Notes: generated by a model not told the origin, from the sequence alone. A stretch of 64,000 nt of DNA from Microcebus murinus (GCF_040939455.1 NC_134117.1:68858501-68922500); one strand, 5' to 3'. Positions 46,821 to 58,119 are shown, counted from the first letter of the stretch. Program-made: numbers and translations.

Positions 46821-48315
46821 GCACATGAGATTTCCTGTCCTCGCCCTGAGGGAGACCTTTGGGTTAGAACAGAGGACCAAGAAGTCACCCTGCCTCTCAA
46901 TATCAACCACCCAAGACAGCAAAACAGATTTCCCAGCAGCTCATCCCCTCACGGGAGTCTTTGCTGTGCCACGTTCTGTCCTTGGCTTGTGGGAAAGTCA
47001 TCCCACTTCCCAGACTGTTCCCACAGCCCTGAGAGGGTGACGAGGCCGCGCCCTGCAGCAGAGCACACAGCTCCTGGGGCTGCCAGGGGCCTGTGGGGCA
47101 CAGGAGGGTGCTCAGCTAGGCGCCGGGCTCTGCAGGAGCCCCTCTCTGCAGCTGGGCTCTGAGCCCCGGGCCTGTCCCTCCACGGGAAGCTCCAGAATGC
47201 AGGGAGAACTGGGCACCACATTCATAGGCCACCTGGTATCATCATCAGACACTCGTTCCTGTGGCAGGTGGCTTCCCACGTGGCCCTTTCCATGCTGGCC
47301 CAAGGCGTCCCCAGCTCGCTAAGGCCAGAGTCCTCAGAGGAGGATGGTGACAATGGCCATGGAAACTTCCTTCTGGACACAGGGCCTTGTCAGTGTGGAT
47401 TTGGGGGAGCTTTTCCTGGAGCCCATGAGGCCCAGACCCCTGGTGCTTAGGCAGCTCCTGGAGCTTCAGGGGCTCGTCGTAACTCCCATGGTGACCTCAC
47501 TCGCATGTCACAGGCTCGAGGCTCTTACAGCAGGAAATAAGCCAGCACTGTCCCTTGGCTTCAGTGGTCTTGGCAAGGTGGCAGGTGTTTGGTTTTCACA
47601 AATGCCTCATAAGCTTTGGTCTCTGTAAGTCCCAGGAGTGGGCCCACAGTGGCATCACTGTCCACAGTACAGGCCACAGGTGAGGTTACTTCTCACACCT
47701 TGCAACTCAGGGTAGGGTTAAAGGCTCACTCTTCACCTGGGTAAAGCCTTGTTGGGTCCCCAGACACTTGCCTATGGACCACCCAATCTGGTCCAAGCCA
47801 CATGATTTAGAGGTGCTCATCATTTCCTCAGGATTGCCTTAGAATGTCAAGTGCCTGCTGGCACCCTTACAACTTGCTGGGGGAAAACCCCACAAAAACA
47901 AACAAAAACACCTCTTTGGAGAAAGAGCCATGCTCATGCAGGCCCCAGAGGCTGTGGGTGAAGAAGACGGCACCAGCCAGTGGAATTACGCGGTGACAGT
48001 CACCCCTTCTGCGGTCTGTGCCGAGACAGCTTCTCTGGTTCGGGTCTTGTTCTGGTCACTCGGCGCTGCTCCCTCACGAGCTCACCACCTCTCGTGGTCT
48101 CCGGGTGATGTGTTCTGCTCACCGGCAACACCCACCTGCAGCCTGGTTGGTTCCTCCTCCAACCCGTGCCAGCGGTGCCACAGAGCTGTCTCGCAGGTAA
48201 GTGGAATACCGGAATACCGGTAGGCTGCCGGGCCGCCAGGTTTCCTTACCCTATTACTGTTATTTTTTGAGACAAGCTGTCACTATACAGGCACCGTATT
48301 CCACCAATGCCTTGA
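46821..48315. other. Single-copy sequence, no gene recognised
   Basis: GC-moderate. Frames up to 168 codons overlap on both strands and show no domain. A small direct repeat ggaatacc occurs at about 48203-48219. Confidence 0.5.
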
Positions 48316-48339
48316 ATTCCTCTTTTCTTTCTTTCTTTC

Positions 48340-48986
48340 TTTTTTTTTTTCCAGTGGAAGTTCTTTTTATTAGTCCTGGTATTTTCTCCATGTAAGAATA
48401 TATTTCATTTAAAGAATGACTAAATCATTTAGAATTATGCCTAACAAACAGAGGGTTTAATCTAGCTGGGTAATACTATGTTTGGCTAAAAATATTTGGT
48501 AGAAAAAAAATGACAATGACTAGGAATCTAACTCTAAACAGCAATGACAAAAGAGGTACATCAATACAGGTGGGTGTATGATGCCATAATCTTAAATAAC
48601 CAACTTTGAAGGAATTTGCATGTATGATTTTCAGGATGTTTCATACACACATTACACTATAGCCATAGGCACAGATTTATCTTGGCTATCTCTGAAGCAA
48701 ACACGTAAATTAGAGATCGCCTGGGAATCTTGAAAATTATTAGTGGAGGAGCACAGGCAGAGGCGATCAATAAGGTAATTCACAGGATATCTGTTTAGAA
48801 GTAGCTCTTTATAAAGGAAATGCCACCTTCCCCATGGACTAGTTTCCCTGTTCTTTGAGGTTGAATGGCATTGGATGCCATGGTAACATCTGGAAGTGCA
48901 TACTGCCTATGATAGGGGTAACCAATCCTTGCAGGAATTTGACGATAGAACTGCAGGGTATGAAGAGGAAAGCCCCAAGTACAGTT
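48340..48986 (-). pseudogene. Unidentified last-exon-like unit: candidate retrocopy or 3' terminal exon
   Basis: Read on the minus strand: gggttttgcag (48987-48997, acceptor-like) is followed by 63 codons (48986-48798) and a TAA at 48795-48797. The peptide starts NCTWGFPLHTLQFYRQ, contains IGYPYHRQYALPDVTMASNA and ends GEGGISFIKSYF. About 440 bases of non-coding sequence follow. Then come AATAAA (48366-48371) and, 15 bases on, an 11-base A-run leading into GAAA repeats. A genomic A-run after a poly(A) signal is typical of an L1-made retrocopy, while the splice-acceptor-like start suggests a genuine last exon. No target duplication was found. I do not recognise the protein. An ORF in the same frame can also be extended upstream to an ATG at 49007, through the acceptor. 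Confidence 0.5.
48366..48371 (-). terminator. Poly(A) signal AATAAA of the exon-like unit
   Basis: Canonical hexamer on the minus strand, 424 bases downstream of the TAA and 15 bases before an A-run. Spacing fits normal cleavage. Confidence 0.55.
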
Positions 48987-49265
48987 CTGCAAAACCCAAG
49001 ATTTCATAAGTCAAGAGGAAAATTCAAAAGTGTCAGAAATATATCAATTGAACTCTGTACAGAGTATTATTCTAGATTAGATGGGAAATATTAGACTGAA
49101 AAGACAAAAAAAGCTTAGGGGAGTTTTGTTTCTTGTTAAGAAAAATATTTGAAAAAGTACAGGTGGGAGATCTTTTGGAGGATGATTTGTGTGCCACGGA
49201 GCATGAGCTCAAAGACTTCCTTGTCTTGTAAAAAGATATCTCTATGAGCTAATATTACATGGACT
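48987..49265. other. AT-rich sequence upstream of the exon-like unit
   Basis: On the minus strand it has intron-like features: a second acceptor-like ctttttttgtcttttcag ending near 49097, followed by stop codons in all frames. No further exon is identified. Confidence 0.35.
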
Positions 49266-49267
49266 TG

Positions 49268-49818
49268 TATTATTTGGAAGAGTTATTTTTCCCTAGTGAA
49301 CTAGTTTTAGAACAATTTTGGTTTATGGAAAAATTGTGCAGAAATTACAGAGTTCTAACATGCCCACCCACAGTTTCCTCTATCACTAACATCTTGCATT
49401 GCTGTTGTACATTTGCCACAATTGATAAACCAGTAGTAATATGTTGTTATTAACTAAAGTCCATAGTCTACGTTAAGGTTCATTCTTTGTGTTGCATAGT
49501 TCCATGGGCTTTAACAAATACATAATTTGTGTCCACCACTACAGTATCATACAGAATTGTTTCACTGCCCTGAAAATGCCCTGTGCACCATCTGTTCATC
49601 TATTACCCACTTACTTGGAACCCTTGGCAAGCATTGCTCTTTTTACTATCTTCATAGTTTTGCCTTTTCCAGAATGCTATACAGTTGAAATAATACAGTA
49701 TGTAGCTTTTTCAGACTGACTTCTTTTACATAGCAATATGCATCGAAGGTTTCTCCATTTGTGTGTGTGTGGTTTGATAGCTGATTTTTAATGGCTGCAT
49801 AATATTCCATTGTATAGA
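49268..49818 (-). mobile_element. L1M 3'UTR/ORF2 end, reverse orientation
   Basis: ttagaacaattttggtttat, ttgtgcagaaattacagagt, catgcccacccacagtttcc, gtttcactgccctgaaaatg, acatagcaatatgcatcgaa and ggctgcataatattccattg are the reversed 3' part of an old L1. It stops abruptly at the junction with an oppositely oriented, younger L1 at about 49820. Confidence 0.85.
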
Positions 49819-49819
49819 T

Positions 49820-50705
49820 GATCAAAAAAAATCAGCAAGAAAAAGTTTAACAATCCCATCAATAAATGGGCAAAGGACATGAACAGAAACTTTTCAAAAG
49901 ATGACAGAATAATGGCCAGCAAACATATAAAAAAATACTCAACATCTCTAATCATTAGAGAAATGCAAATCAAAACCACAATGAGATATCACTTAACCTC
50001 GTGAGATTGGCCTCTATCAAAAAAATCCCAAAGCAACAAATGCTGACGAGGATGTGGAGAGATAGGAACACTCTTACACTGCTGGTGGGACTGCAAATTA
50101 GTGCAACCTCTGTGGAAAAGAACATGGAGATACCTCAAACAGCTAGAAATAGAAATACCATTCGATCTAGCAATAGCACTATTAGGCATCTACCCAAAGG
50201 AAAAAAAGACGTTCTATAATAAAGACATCTGCACTCAAATATTTATGGCAGCACAATTCACTATTACAAGGATGTAGAAACTACCAAAGTGCCCGTCAAT
50301 TCATGAGTGGATTAATAAAATATGGTATATGTATACAATGGAATACTACTCAATTATAAAAAATGATGGTGATTTAGCGCCTCTTATATTTTCTTGGATA
50401 GAGCTTGAGCCCATCCTCCAAAGTGAGGTATCACAAGAAGGGAAGAGTAGGCACCACATATACTCGCCATCAAATTGGCACTAACTGATCAACACCAAGG
50501 TGCTCACCCAGTAGTAATATTCTTTGGGGGTTGGGGGGTTGGGGGAATAAACTCACAACTAATGGATGTGGTGAGCATTGTGGGGGGGGGAAGGGCACAC
50601 CTCAAATCATGGTTTGGGTGTGGCAAAGTCATAACATGTAACCAAAATGTTTATACCCCTCATAATATCCTGAAATGAAAAAAGAAAGAAAGAAAAAAAA
50701 ATAAA
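49820..50705 (+). mobile_element. Strepsirrhine L1 LINE, 5'-truncated
   Basis: Plus-strand ORF2 end (aaatgggcaaaggacatgaa, gagaaatgcaaatcaaaacc, gctgacgaggatgtggagag, gaatactactcaattataaa) leads into a 3'UTR with G-rich runs. It ends at cctcataatatcctgaaatg plus an A/GAAA tail (50678-50705). About 890 bases, well preserved, with broken frames. This 3' end is the reference for the similar scrap near 17112-17152. Confidence 0.92.
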
Positions 50706-51265
50706 GAGATGAGAGAGAACATTCAAGGAGCAGAAGCAATAAGTGAAAAGAACAGGAGCTCAATTGAGAAGCCAAATGTAGGTCCGAATTACAGAAGCAA
50801 ACAATAATAATATGAAGAGGAGGCATGAACCTTATCAGGAAAAATCTTGGTGTTGTGTTTGCATCTTGGGATTTTATCCCAAAGGCAATAGAGTATCTTT
50901 GTAGAATTTTTAGCTAAGAAGTGTTATATTTGGCATTGTAGGTAGGTCACTGGTACAAGTATAGAGAATATTTTGGAGAGGACAGGGCCAGAGTGGGAAA
51001 ACCCAATTAGAATGAGATGGTGGCAGTCTCACTGAGGGATGGCAAGGATAAGGGAGTGGGGCAGAATCAAAACATAAAGGAGATAGTGATGAAATGTTTC
51101 ATCCCCAGTTGTATGCCTGTGAGAGTTTGGTAAGGAATAGGAAGGTGGGAGAAAGAGAGGGTAATAAAATCTCTCACTACAGTAAGTTTCAAGCTTGTGT
51201 TCTGGACCATTACAATTTGTAATAAATGGTAGCCAGGTGAATATTACTTCCAAGGAAAAAATACA
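50706..51265 (-). repeat. L2 LINE, internal region, reverse orientation
   Basis: tcttgggattttatcccaaagg (compare tttggattttattctaagtg), aagaagtgttatatttggca, gagaatattttggagaggac and gagatggtggcagtctcact follow reversed L2 order. The best-supported part is about 50860-51130. Confidence 0.6.
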
Positions 51266-51727
51266 CAAAAAATTTCAGAACATGAGATGATTTCTTGAAA
51301 TGAAGTTTTAAAGGAAATCACCATCATTTTGCAGTTAAAAAGTAACCCTCAAACAAGATATCCTTCAATAGCTAAATTTATAGACTGTGGTATATCCTCT
51401 TTTCTTTCTACCTAGACTTTTTTGGACCTCTTCCCAAGCACAGCCTTCTCACCGTTACTCTCCGATACAATTGTCTGTGCTAGGTTTCCTTGCATGCTGG
51501 CCGGAGAGGAAGCACCTGGTCTGAGCACAGCCACGAAGACACATGAGCAACCCCGTCAAGACAGCGGGCGGCCAGATACCAGCCCTGAGCGGACACATGC
51601 CTGTCTGTTGGACCGTGCATGCATAGGTACATGTATGCACATGTATGTGTGCACGTGCATGTTTGCATATGGCTGTGAGACTCAGGGTCAGTGTTGACTC
51701 TGTGTCCAATCGCTCTGTCTCCACAGT
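51266..51727. other. Single-copy sequence with a TG/CA-like degenerate repeat
   Basis: At about 51605-51670 words such as gtacatgtatgcacatgtat and gcacgtgcatg form an imperfect purine/pyrimidine-alternating repeat. Otherwise nothing is recognised. Confidence 0.5.
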
Positions 51728-51728
51728 C

Positions 51729-52254
51729 CTCTAGAGCTCCGTCCAAGGTAGCAGCCACTGGCTGCATGTGACTACAAACATTTAACACATTGCCACGTAA
51801 AAAAATATTCTTTTTCTTGGGGCCACAGTGTTTTATTATGAAAATAGAATGAAAACTTTGAAAACAACATGATCCTTTCCAATTTAATGAAAAATTTAAT
51901 GAAAAAAATTTATTTACTTCTATTCATTTAATCTATGTTTTTAGAATTAATTCTTCAATATTAATTGTAAAAATAAGAACAATAACAAGTAAACTTTTCA
52001 TGAAGCAACTGCAGAGTTTTGCCCTGGTTTTGCTTCAGGAGGCCCTAGGCTCAAAACTAGCGTGAGTTAAATACAGCTCACATGGCAGTTAATGTGTTAA
52101 ACTTTAATTAGTTAAAAACAATTAAATTCAGTCACACTAGATGAATCTCAAGTGCTCTGCAGCCGCACATGGCTAGCGGCTGCCACACTGGGCACTGCAC
52201 ATTTAGGGCATTTCATCACTACAGAAAGTTCTTTTGCACAGTGCAGCTCTAGAA
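51729..52254. mobile_element. hAT-Charlie-type non-autonomous DNA transposon
   Basis: An 8-base target duplication of hAT type flanks the element: ctctagag (51729-51736) and ctctagaa (52247-52254), fitting the nTCTAGAn preference of Charlie elements. Inside, the ends are imperfect inverted repeats: ggtagcagccactggctgca on the left, and catggctagcggctgccaca on the right in inverse order. The right end cttttgcacagtgcag resembles the common ctattggacagcgctg terminus. The middle is AT-rich and non-coding. The exact family name is uncertain. Confidence 0.8.
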
Positions 52255-55200
52255 ATTTCTGACTAAACACAGAAGGAGTGGCCGGCTTGGCTTGGGCCAT
52301 TTTCATTCGAGGCCTGGGAGGTAAAAGTTTTGTGGTTCCTGGGTTTTGAGCCCTGCCTTTCCCGTCAGTGGCGTCATCGCCAGTTTTCAGTGATCTCAGC
52401 GGCCCGGGTTGCCCAGGCCCTCCACATCCACGCACACGGGTCATGAAGGCGCGGCCACCCCGCGGGGCCTGCGCTCACCCGTCTGAGCCGCACGTTTTCA
52501 GGGGCCTTAGTGTATAACAAGTGAGCTCAGCTCCTGACGCGACATTAGGCAATGAGGTTCCAAGAAGAGAAAATTCAGAGCAGAGGACAGACAAGGGTGT
52601 TGCCACCTACTCATCTAGGGAGGAAAACTCGAGCCCACAAAGTTGTCTCCCCTAGAAAAAATACTCCTAATTTTTGCTATTTCTGCAGCAAATGCTCTGT
52701 GGGGTCCCCTAGCCCTGGTGGTTCCGGCCCCTATAATGTTTGCAGCTGGGCCCTGGGGGCCAGTTCCCACTCTGCGAGCTCCCACCTGTTCTCAGCCCTG
52801 GGCGTGCAGCCCCTGCTGTGGCCTAGACCCACATTCTGCCTCTCTCTCTGACTGCAGCACCATGCCAGCATGGTCTGAGCAGCCACTGGTCTTGGGCTAG
52901 AGCCAGGAAGCAACTTTGGCTCCATGCCCTGCAGGTCCGCTGCCTCCTCCCCTGCCCGCCGAGCCCAGGTCCTGGGCCAGCCCTGCTCCTTTCCCCAGAG
53001 CAGAGTCCAGCCCCCAGCACCGTCTCCAAACTCATCATCGGTTTGCTCTCTTTTCTGGAAAGCACTGGGGACGCAGCAGGGGCCAGGCTGTGGCCTGAGC
53101 TGCTGTGTGTTCTCCCGATCTTCACAGCATCCCAGCCAGGTAGGTGCAGTCATCGTCCACCATCCATTTTGCAAAGGAGGAAACTGAGGCACAGAGAAGC
53201 TAAGCAAATTATCCCAAATTTCACAGCTGGTAGCATTTGACTGGCTTAAATCATGTTCACCGATTGTTACAGCAATGGTTAACCATTGCTTCAACTCCTT
53301 ACTCAAACTTATGTCTAAGACACAGGCTTTTTTCTCTTTCTACCACTGAGAGCACCTTAGCCTATGAGTAAGAATTGTGCGAGAAAGATAAATGAGACAG
53401 AGGACTTTGTCATCCTTAACTGCATGTCCTTTTGATGATCTCAGCTCAGGGCAGGGGGCTGGAGGGCAGCCCCAGGGCGGAGGTGCCATTTTCCCAGGGC
53501 AGGACCCCAGGAGAGCGGCTGACTGCTCTCGAGTGTGCCTACCTGGCCCAGAAGCGAACAGACGCGTGTTCTCGCTGGAAGTCTCTCACCTCCCACTCGA
53601 AAGCCCAGGCCGGGGCTCTCCCGCCTGCCGGAGCCCAGCGGATGGAGCAGACTGGATGGAGCAGAGATTCCGGGATGGCCTGGGCTGTAAGTGGCCCTGA
53701 CAGGGCAGACAGAGGCTCTCGGGGTGGCTCTGGGGCTCTCCACTCAGGCCCAAGGAATCTGTGCTCCGTGAGAGCAGCGCTGCCCCTGAGAGCACAGGCT
53801 GCCTCAGAAAATCAAAAGCAGGTGGGAGAGAAAGTGGGGTGCGGCAGGACGCCTCAGAACTGGGGCTCGGGTCTCTCTGGTGCGCCTCTGTGCATCTGTC
53901 TCCCCCTCTGTCAACGGCCATGACGTGGGAGGCACGGTGTGGCGGCCGTGCCTGGTAGCCCCTATGTTCCCACCACGAGACGGGGCCCAGTGTCTGCCCT
54001 GCGTCCCTCAGCACCTGCTCCTGCCCTGGCGCCAGGTGAGCAGCGGGTGGGGAGGCGTCCCGGGCCACAGATGTTCCTGCAGCCCCGCCAGGCGCCTGGT
54101 CCCAGGGCTGCACACACATCTTCACAGGTGGGAAGGGCAGGACCCCAGGGGTAGGGGAAACAGGCGATCTCAGGGCCTCTCACCCCAGCACTGAAGCCCG
54201 GGCAGGTTTCCATCGGCCTAGTAAAGTAATTGAGCTCAGGTTAGATTAAATCCAGACACATCCGTGTTTAGTGCCAATTACTCACCGCCGGCGGGGGCGG
54301 GCGAGGGGTCTGGACTGTGTCACCTCCTGCCTTCTGGCGACTGACTGCTCCCTCAAGCTCAAGGTGAGCTGACCTGAAATAGCAATAGTCGCGGCCCTGG
54401 CTTTGTTTACCCTGGAGCTGGCACTTGGCCTGGATCTGCTGCTGCTGCTCGGGAGGGTGGCTCCTCCTCGGCCTGTTCACAGTGGGGGACCGGGCACTCG
54501 GGGCCTTCTGTCCCTGCCACGGAGTGGCTGGGCTGACAGTGGACCCCTGTGGGCGGCAGGGAGGGGAGGAACTGGGGCCCAGCCCTGCCGCTCTCACTGC
54601 TGGGCACAGGCACAGGCAGGGCGGTCCCCTCCACCGCCTGGGCGCGGCCTGGGGGAAGGCTGGGCAGGCGGGGCGCGGGACGCTGCCAGTGCTGCCTACT
54701 GCCGAATTCTCGGCTCGGGAGGAAAGCAACCCGGATTTAAGAGCTTCGCTTCCCACTGTGAAATGGCTTAACTGGAGCCGTGGCCTCATGCCCAGGGCCG
54801 GAGCCCCGGCTGCACCCTCTTCGGGGCCGCTCCGAGCGCGGTCTCCACGCCAGCCCCAGCTCACACCCTCGCTGCCAGGCACAAACGCGGAGGAGGCCGG
54901 TGCGAAAGCAGCAGGCCTCCAGAGAAGGACATGCAGGGTGGTGAGCTCAGTACTCGGGATGGAACAAACTATGAACAGGAACCAGGGAAGACCTTGGGGA
55001 GAACCTTGGAATGAACCAGGAGGCAGCAGAGCCCCAGGCGAGGGGAGTGGTGGTTTGGCAACATGCTCTGTCGCGCCCTGCAGAGGACGGAAGGGATCTG
55101 CTGGTGACCACAGCATAACTGAGAGTGTGACAAAGCCCCAGAGGAGAGCTTTGTCTTTGAGAATGGAGAGGGAACAAAGGCACCTTGCTGGGAGTTTTCT

Positions 55201-55260
55201 CCTCATTTTTCAACGCAACATTGTCCCACTGTTATTACTTTCTCTTTTAGTGAATAAAGG
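52255..55260. other. GC-rich single-copy sequence with one MIR; no gene recognised
   Basis: Contains the longest open frames of the window: 54268-55206 on minus (312 codons) and 54425-55309 on plus (294 codons), which overlap nearly completely. Both have Pro/Gly/Ala/Arg-rich composition and no recognisable domain, so I treat them as chance frames in stop-poor GC-rich DNA. Confidence 0.5.
53105..53240 (-). repeat. MIR SINE, reverse orientation
   Basis: atcttcacagcatcccagcc, ggtaggtgcagtcatcgtcc, ccattttgcaaaggaggaaa, ctgaggcacagagaagctaa and tttcacagctggtagca are MIR words in reversed order. Confidence 0.85.
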
Positions 55261-55263
55261 CTT

Positions 55264-55622
55264 TGTATTCGTTATTTGTTGCTGTGTAATCAATCACCTA
55301 GAAACATAGCATCTTCAAACAGCAAGCATGCAGCATCTCACACAGGTTTCGAAGGCCAGAAATCTGGGAGCAGCTCGGTGGGGTGGCTGCGGCTCAGGTC
55401 TGTCGAGAGGTTGCAGGGATGACGTTGGCAGGAGGGCGTCATCTGCAGGCTCCATGGGGGCCAGAAAGCCCGTCTCAGGCGGCTCCCTGCGGGCTGTTGG
55501 CTGGAGGCCTTGCGTCCCGGCTGACTGCTGAGAGGAGATCTCATTACAGCCCATGGGGACCTCTCCACAGGCTGCTGGAGTGTACTCACTGTGTGGCAGG
55601 TGGCTTCCCTAGATCATGATGA
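55264..55622 (-). mobile_element. ERVL-class LTR, reverse orientation, left part
   Basis: Starts tgtattcgttatttgttgct gtgtaatc, continues tctcacacaggtttcgaagg, ggccagaaatctgggagcag and ggctgttggctggaggcc, the reversed 3' part of an ERVL/MaLR-class LTR. It is cut at about 55622 by another LTR, and its remaining part resumes after 56260. Confidence 0.7.
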
Positions 55623-55627
55623 CTTAG

Positions 55628-56246
55628 TGTGACAGCCAGAATTCCGAGGTGGTCCCCTAGATTCTGCCCCTGCTGTGCAGTCCCCCTCCATATTGCAAGC
55701 TGGACCTATACGATGCTGGGCCCTCACTCCCATGAGTATGCCAGAGAGCAGAAGGGGTGCTGCAATTAAGAGATCTGGCCCGTTGACCTTGAGTCAACCA
55801 GAGGGGAGACATACTGGGTGGGACTGATCTAATCAGGTGATCCCTTAAAATAGATCAGAGAGATTTGAAAGCCAGGGATGTTTCTGCTGGCCTTGAATGA
55901 GTGAAGTGCCATACTGAGGAGGAGCCCAGGTGTCAGGCCCAAGATCAGCCTCTAGGAGCCGAGAATGACTCTAGCCAACAGCAAGCAAGATAACAGGAAC
56001 CCCAGTCCCACAATCTTAAAGACCTGCATTCTGTCAGCAACCTACACGAGCTTGGGAAAGGACCCCAGACCTCAGCTGAGACCTCTGTCCTGGCCAGCAC
56101 CTTGACTCCAGCCTGTGAGACCCTGAGCAGAAGACCCACTCATACTGTACCTGCACCCCTCACCTACAGAACTGTGAGATCATAAATTTGCAAAGTTTAG
56201 AATGAGTTCCTGGTAATTCATCACGCAGCAATAGAAAACTAATAAA
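55628..56246 (+). mobile_element. ERVL-class solo LTR inserted into another LTR
   Basis: Starts tgtgacagccagaattccga and ends acgcagcaatagaaaactaat, both typical LTR ends of the same broad class. Inside are ccttgactccagcctgtgag, accctgagcagaagaccca and agaactgtgagatcataaat (poly(A) signal region). It is about 620 bases in opposite orientation to the LTR it interrupts. No viral internal sequence remains. Confidence 0.75.
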
Positions 56247-56264
56247 CTCATTCTCTGGAGCAGT

Positions 56265-56370
56265 ACCCCATTACCTCTGCCTCTTTTCTATTTGTCAGAA
56301 GTGAGTTACTAAGTCAGCCCCCATTAAGGAGAAGAGCCCACCTTTTGGAGGGAGCGCTCAAGATTTTGGG
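56265..56370 (-). mobile_element. ERVL-class LTR, reverse orientation, right part
   Basis: The words ttttctatttgtcagaagtg, agttactaagtcagccccca and aggagaagagcccacc match the part of the reversed LTR expected after the 55264-55622 piece, supporting one element split by the 55628-56246 insertion. Confidence 0.6.
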
Positions 56371-58118
56371 ACCTCTTTTAAAGCAGCACAGGCCTGCAGT
56401 GAGTGCCATGGGGCCACGATGACAGACTCGATGCTGAGACGAACAATGGCTAATGCCTCTAAGGCCCTGAGTGAATTCGTGAAGGATGACTACAGGCTTA
56501 GGTAAGGCAAGTGAGAGAGTTCTTTTAGGAAGTGACAATCCCAGCTACAATGCAGAAGGTTGGTGCTTTTCCCCCACTTTTGATATTCCCTTGTGAGCAA
56601 TCTGCAGAGTAATTGCATAGAAGCAGGATGAGGATGGAGCATTCCTGTCTTTAATTTGAAAGTTACAATGTGTTAATCAGCCCCAGTCTGAACCTTGCAG
56701 GAGTGCTAAATTTGGGATGCGTTAGTTAGCATCTTCCAGATGGGGCAGGAGAGGGGGACACACGGGTGGAGTTCAGATGACAGCCTGCAGGCACAATATT
56801 TTGGGACATTTTTAGCAGGACAAATCTCACTGTCTCCAGAGCTACATTCCATTTCTGTGCCATAAAACTCCTGGCTTTTGGATTAACCAGTCTTCAACAC
56901 TTGCTATCAGGTCAGTCCTTGAAGCAACTGGGAATTTTCTGGATCTGCTTAGACCATTAGAGAGCGTCTTGCAAAATAACAAATGCTGCCTGAAAAGTTC
57001 TTTAATTTCCACAACATTTTCTATTACATGGCTACACAGATAAAATGAAAAGACACCTCTACAGTGCCCCCACCCCGCTGCTTTCTGTGATCCTAGGGGC
57101 AAGATGCCCTGAGAGATGAGTTGAAGAGGTAACTGTGGTCTGGCCGAGTGACAGGCCCAGACCCTGATATGAGCAGAGGGGGTCTACACTCCTCAGGCTT
57201 TATCTTCTCAAGAAGCAGAGAAGAAGGAAAAACAAAAACCAGATAGTTAAAGAACATGTCAGCAATTTGGCAAAAGTCAGAGAAGTCAAAAAACCGTATG
57301 AGTTCATAAATAAGCCACAGATCCTGGCTGGATTTAGTAACAATTCCCAAAGGCTTTGTCTATTCACAACAGCTCAGTTTGGTTTCATTTCATCTTAGCT
57401 GTGGCTGGAGGCCTGCGCGGAGCAGGGCAGGTGCGGGGCGGGTGGGTGCAGGGCAGGGAGGGGTCAGATGGGAGGGGCCCCGGAGGGCTCAGAGTCAGAG
57501 GTGCGAGGCAGGGGCGGCGGATGGACCCTCTCTCGGGCTGCCTGGGCTGTGTTCCCGTGGAGTGTGTGAATGTGGCTGCATTGTCACAATGATGGCGGTG
57601 CGGGTAGCAAGTATGGCAGGTATGAAGGTCAGGCATCCCAAGAGAAGAGAGCTGAGGGAGCAGGGCATGCACTTGGGGCCCTTCTGGGCTCTGCACACCT
57701 GGAATCCCTCAATCTGAGCCCTGAGGGAGCTATTGCTGCTGGGCGCAGCGACCCCTCAGATCTCAGTGCAGAATGGAGTGCCAATGTCCCGGGCAACACC
57801 TGCTCTGGCCTGTTCTTTTGCAGGTTTCTTTGTGTGTAGGGAACACAAGGAACACAGGGAAGAAATAACACATCAGGGGCCATCTATCTTCCGTTGGAGG
57901 AAGGTTTCTCCCCTTCTGCACAGAGACCTCTGACTTTTGCCACTTTTCCAGGTTGGGGAGGGAGGGAAGGTAGCTTCCTGAACCGACCTGGAAAAGAGTG
58001 GCTAGCTGAGTCTCCTCCGGATTGCTCCGTCCACAGCAGGCGTCAGGACAACCAGCTGCCTGTCCACAATCCCTGGTCCGGGGCTGCGCTATCAATCCAC
58101 ACCTGGAGGCGTCATACT
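56371..58118. other. Single-copy sequence, no gene recognised
   Basis: No repeat is recognised with confidence. GC-rich part at 57400-57560 (gcggggcgggtgggtgcagg). Frames up to 112 codons overlap on both strands. No exon signature. Confidence 0.5.
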
Positions 58119-58119
58119 G

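Noticed and set aside
49268..50705. Twin-priming inversion of one L1
   Set aside because: The two pieces differ in age and 3'UTR type, so they are not two halves of a single inserted L1.
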